This document shows positions 63,961 to 64,000 of a DNA stretch of 64,000 nt, in pieces (the stretch's first letter is position 1; the number at the start of each line of letters is the position of its first letter). Source of the DNA: Volvariella volvacea V23 (taxonomy: Eukaryota > Basidiomycota > Agaricomycetes > Agaricales > Pluteaceae); assembly GCA_000349905.1 (NCBI GenBank), contig KB722754.1, positions 62,001-126,000 of the forward strand. The letters run 5' to 3'. The position numbers and the translations under genes are program-made. The notes beneath the pieces were generated by a model, which saw only the letters and a list, made by a program, of their open reading frames with translations, had not been told where the DNA came from and did no database searches.

Positions 63961-64000
63961 TGTCATAATCTAAGGGATGTCTAGTTGAGGCCAGTAGGAA

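Overview
This is a 64 kb stretch of a filamentous basidiomycete genome, most likely a mushroom-forming Agaricomycete. The evidence is the gene structure (many exons, introns mostly 46-70 nt with GT-AG ends), the families present (a Clp1-like dikaryon factor, Agaricomycete-type F-box proteins, a short NACHT NTPase, a fungal S41 protease, a fungal HNH-domain protein) and the absence of any bacterial operon layout. A run of 100 N at 11787-11886 marks an assembly gap.

Layout. 1-1171: 5' part of a malic enzyme gene (minus strand) running off the left edge. 1172-12758: gene-poor DNA with the gap. 12759-15958: a divergent pair of sugar or sugar-acid oxidoreductases (KduD-like SDR on minus, zinc polyol dehydrogenase on plus). 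15959-24550: a second gene-poor stretch. 24551-28867 (minus): secreted S41-family protease in many small exons. 29511-30892 (plus): tRNA-dihydrouridine synthase DUS1. 31806-33679 (plus): intact NACHT NTPase. 34051-38088 (minus): 1245-residue F-box protein. 38594-40605 (plus): golgin RUD3 with GRAB domain. 41055-50906: accessory island with five tandem F-box paralogues (three intact, two broken), an HNH gene and an HNH 3' remnant. 51310-52333 (minus): RNA polymerase III subunit RPC31. 52628-54357 (plus): mRNA export factor YRA1/ALY with a 729-nt intron. 54979-57020 (plus): farnesyl/geranylgeranyltransferase alpha subunit. 58049-59194 (plus): Clp1-like gene. 62085-63960 (minus): decayed second NACHT copy, inverted relative to the first.

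How it fits together. Conserved housekeeping genes (DUS1, RUD3, RPC31, YRA1, RAM2) are interleaved with fast-evolving families (NACHT, F-box, HNH). The F-box/HNH island sits between RUD3 and RPC31 and looks like a birth-and-death cluster. Several genes are paired head to head with short shared promoters (SDR/polyol dehydrogenase, S41/DUS1, F-box/RUD3, RPC31/YRA1). Exon models for RUD3, DUS1, NACHT, YRA1, the transferase, RPC31, the large F-box gene, the polyol dehydrogenase, F-box copy 2 and Clp1 each add up to a whole number of codons, which supports the junctions chosen by eye.
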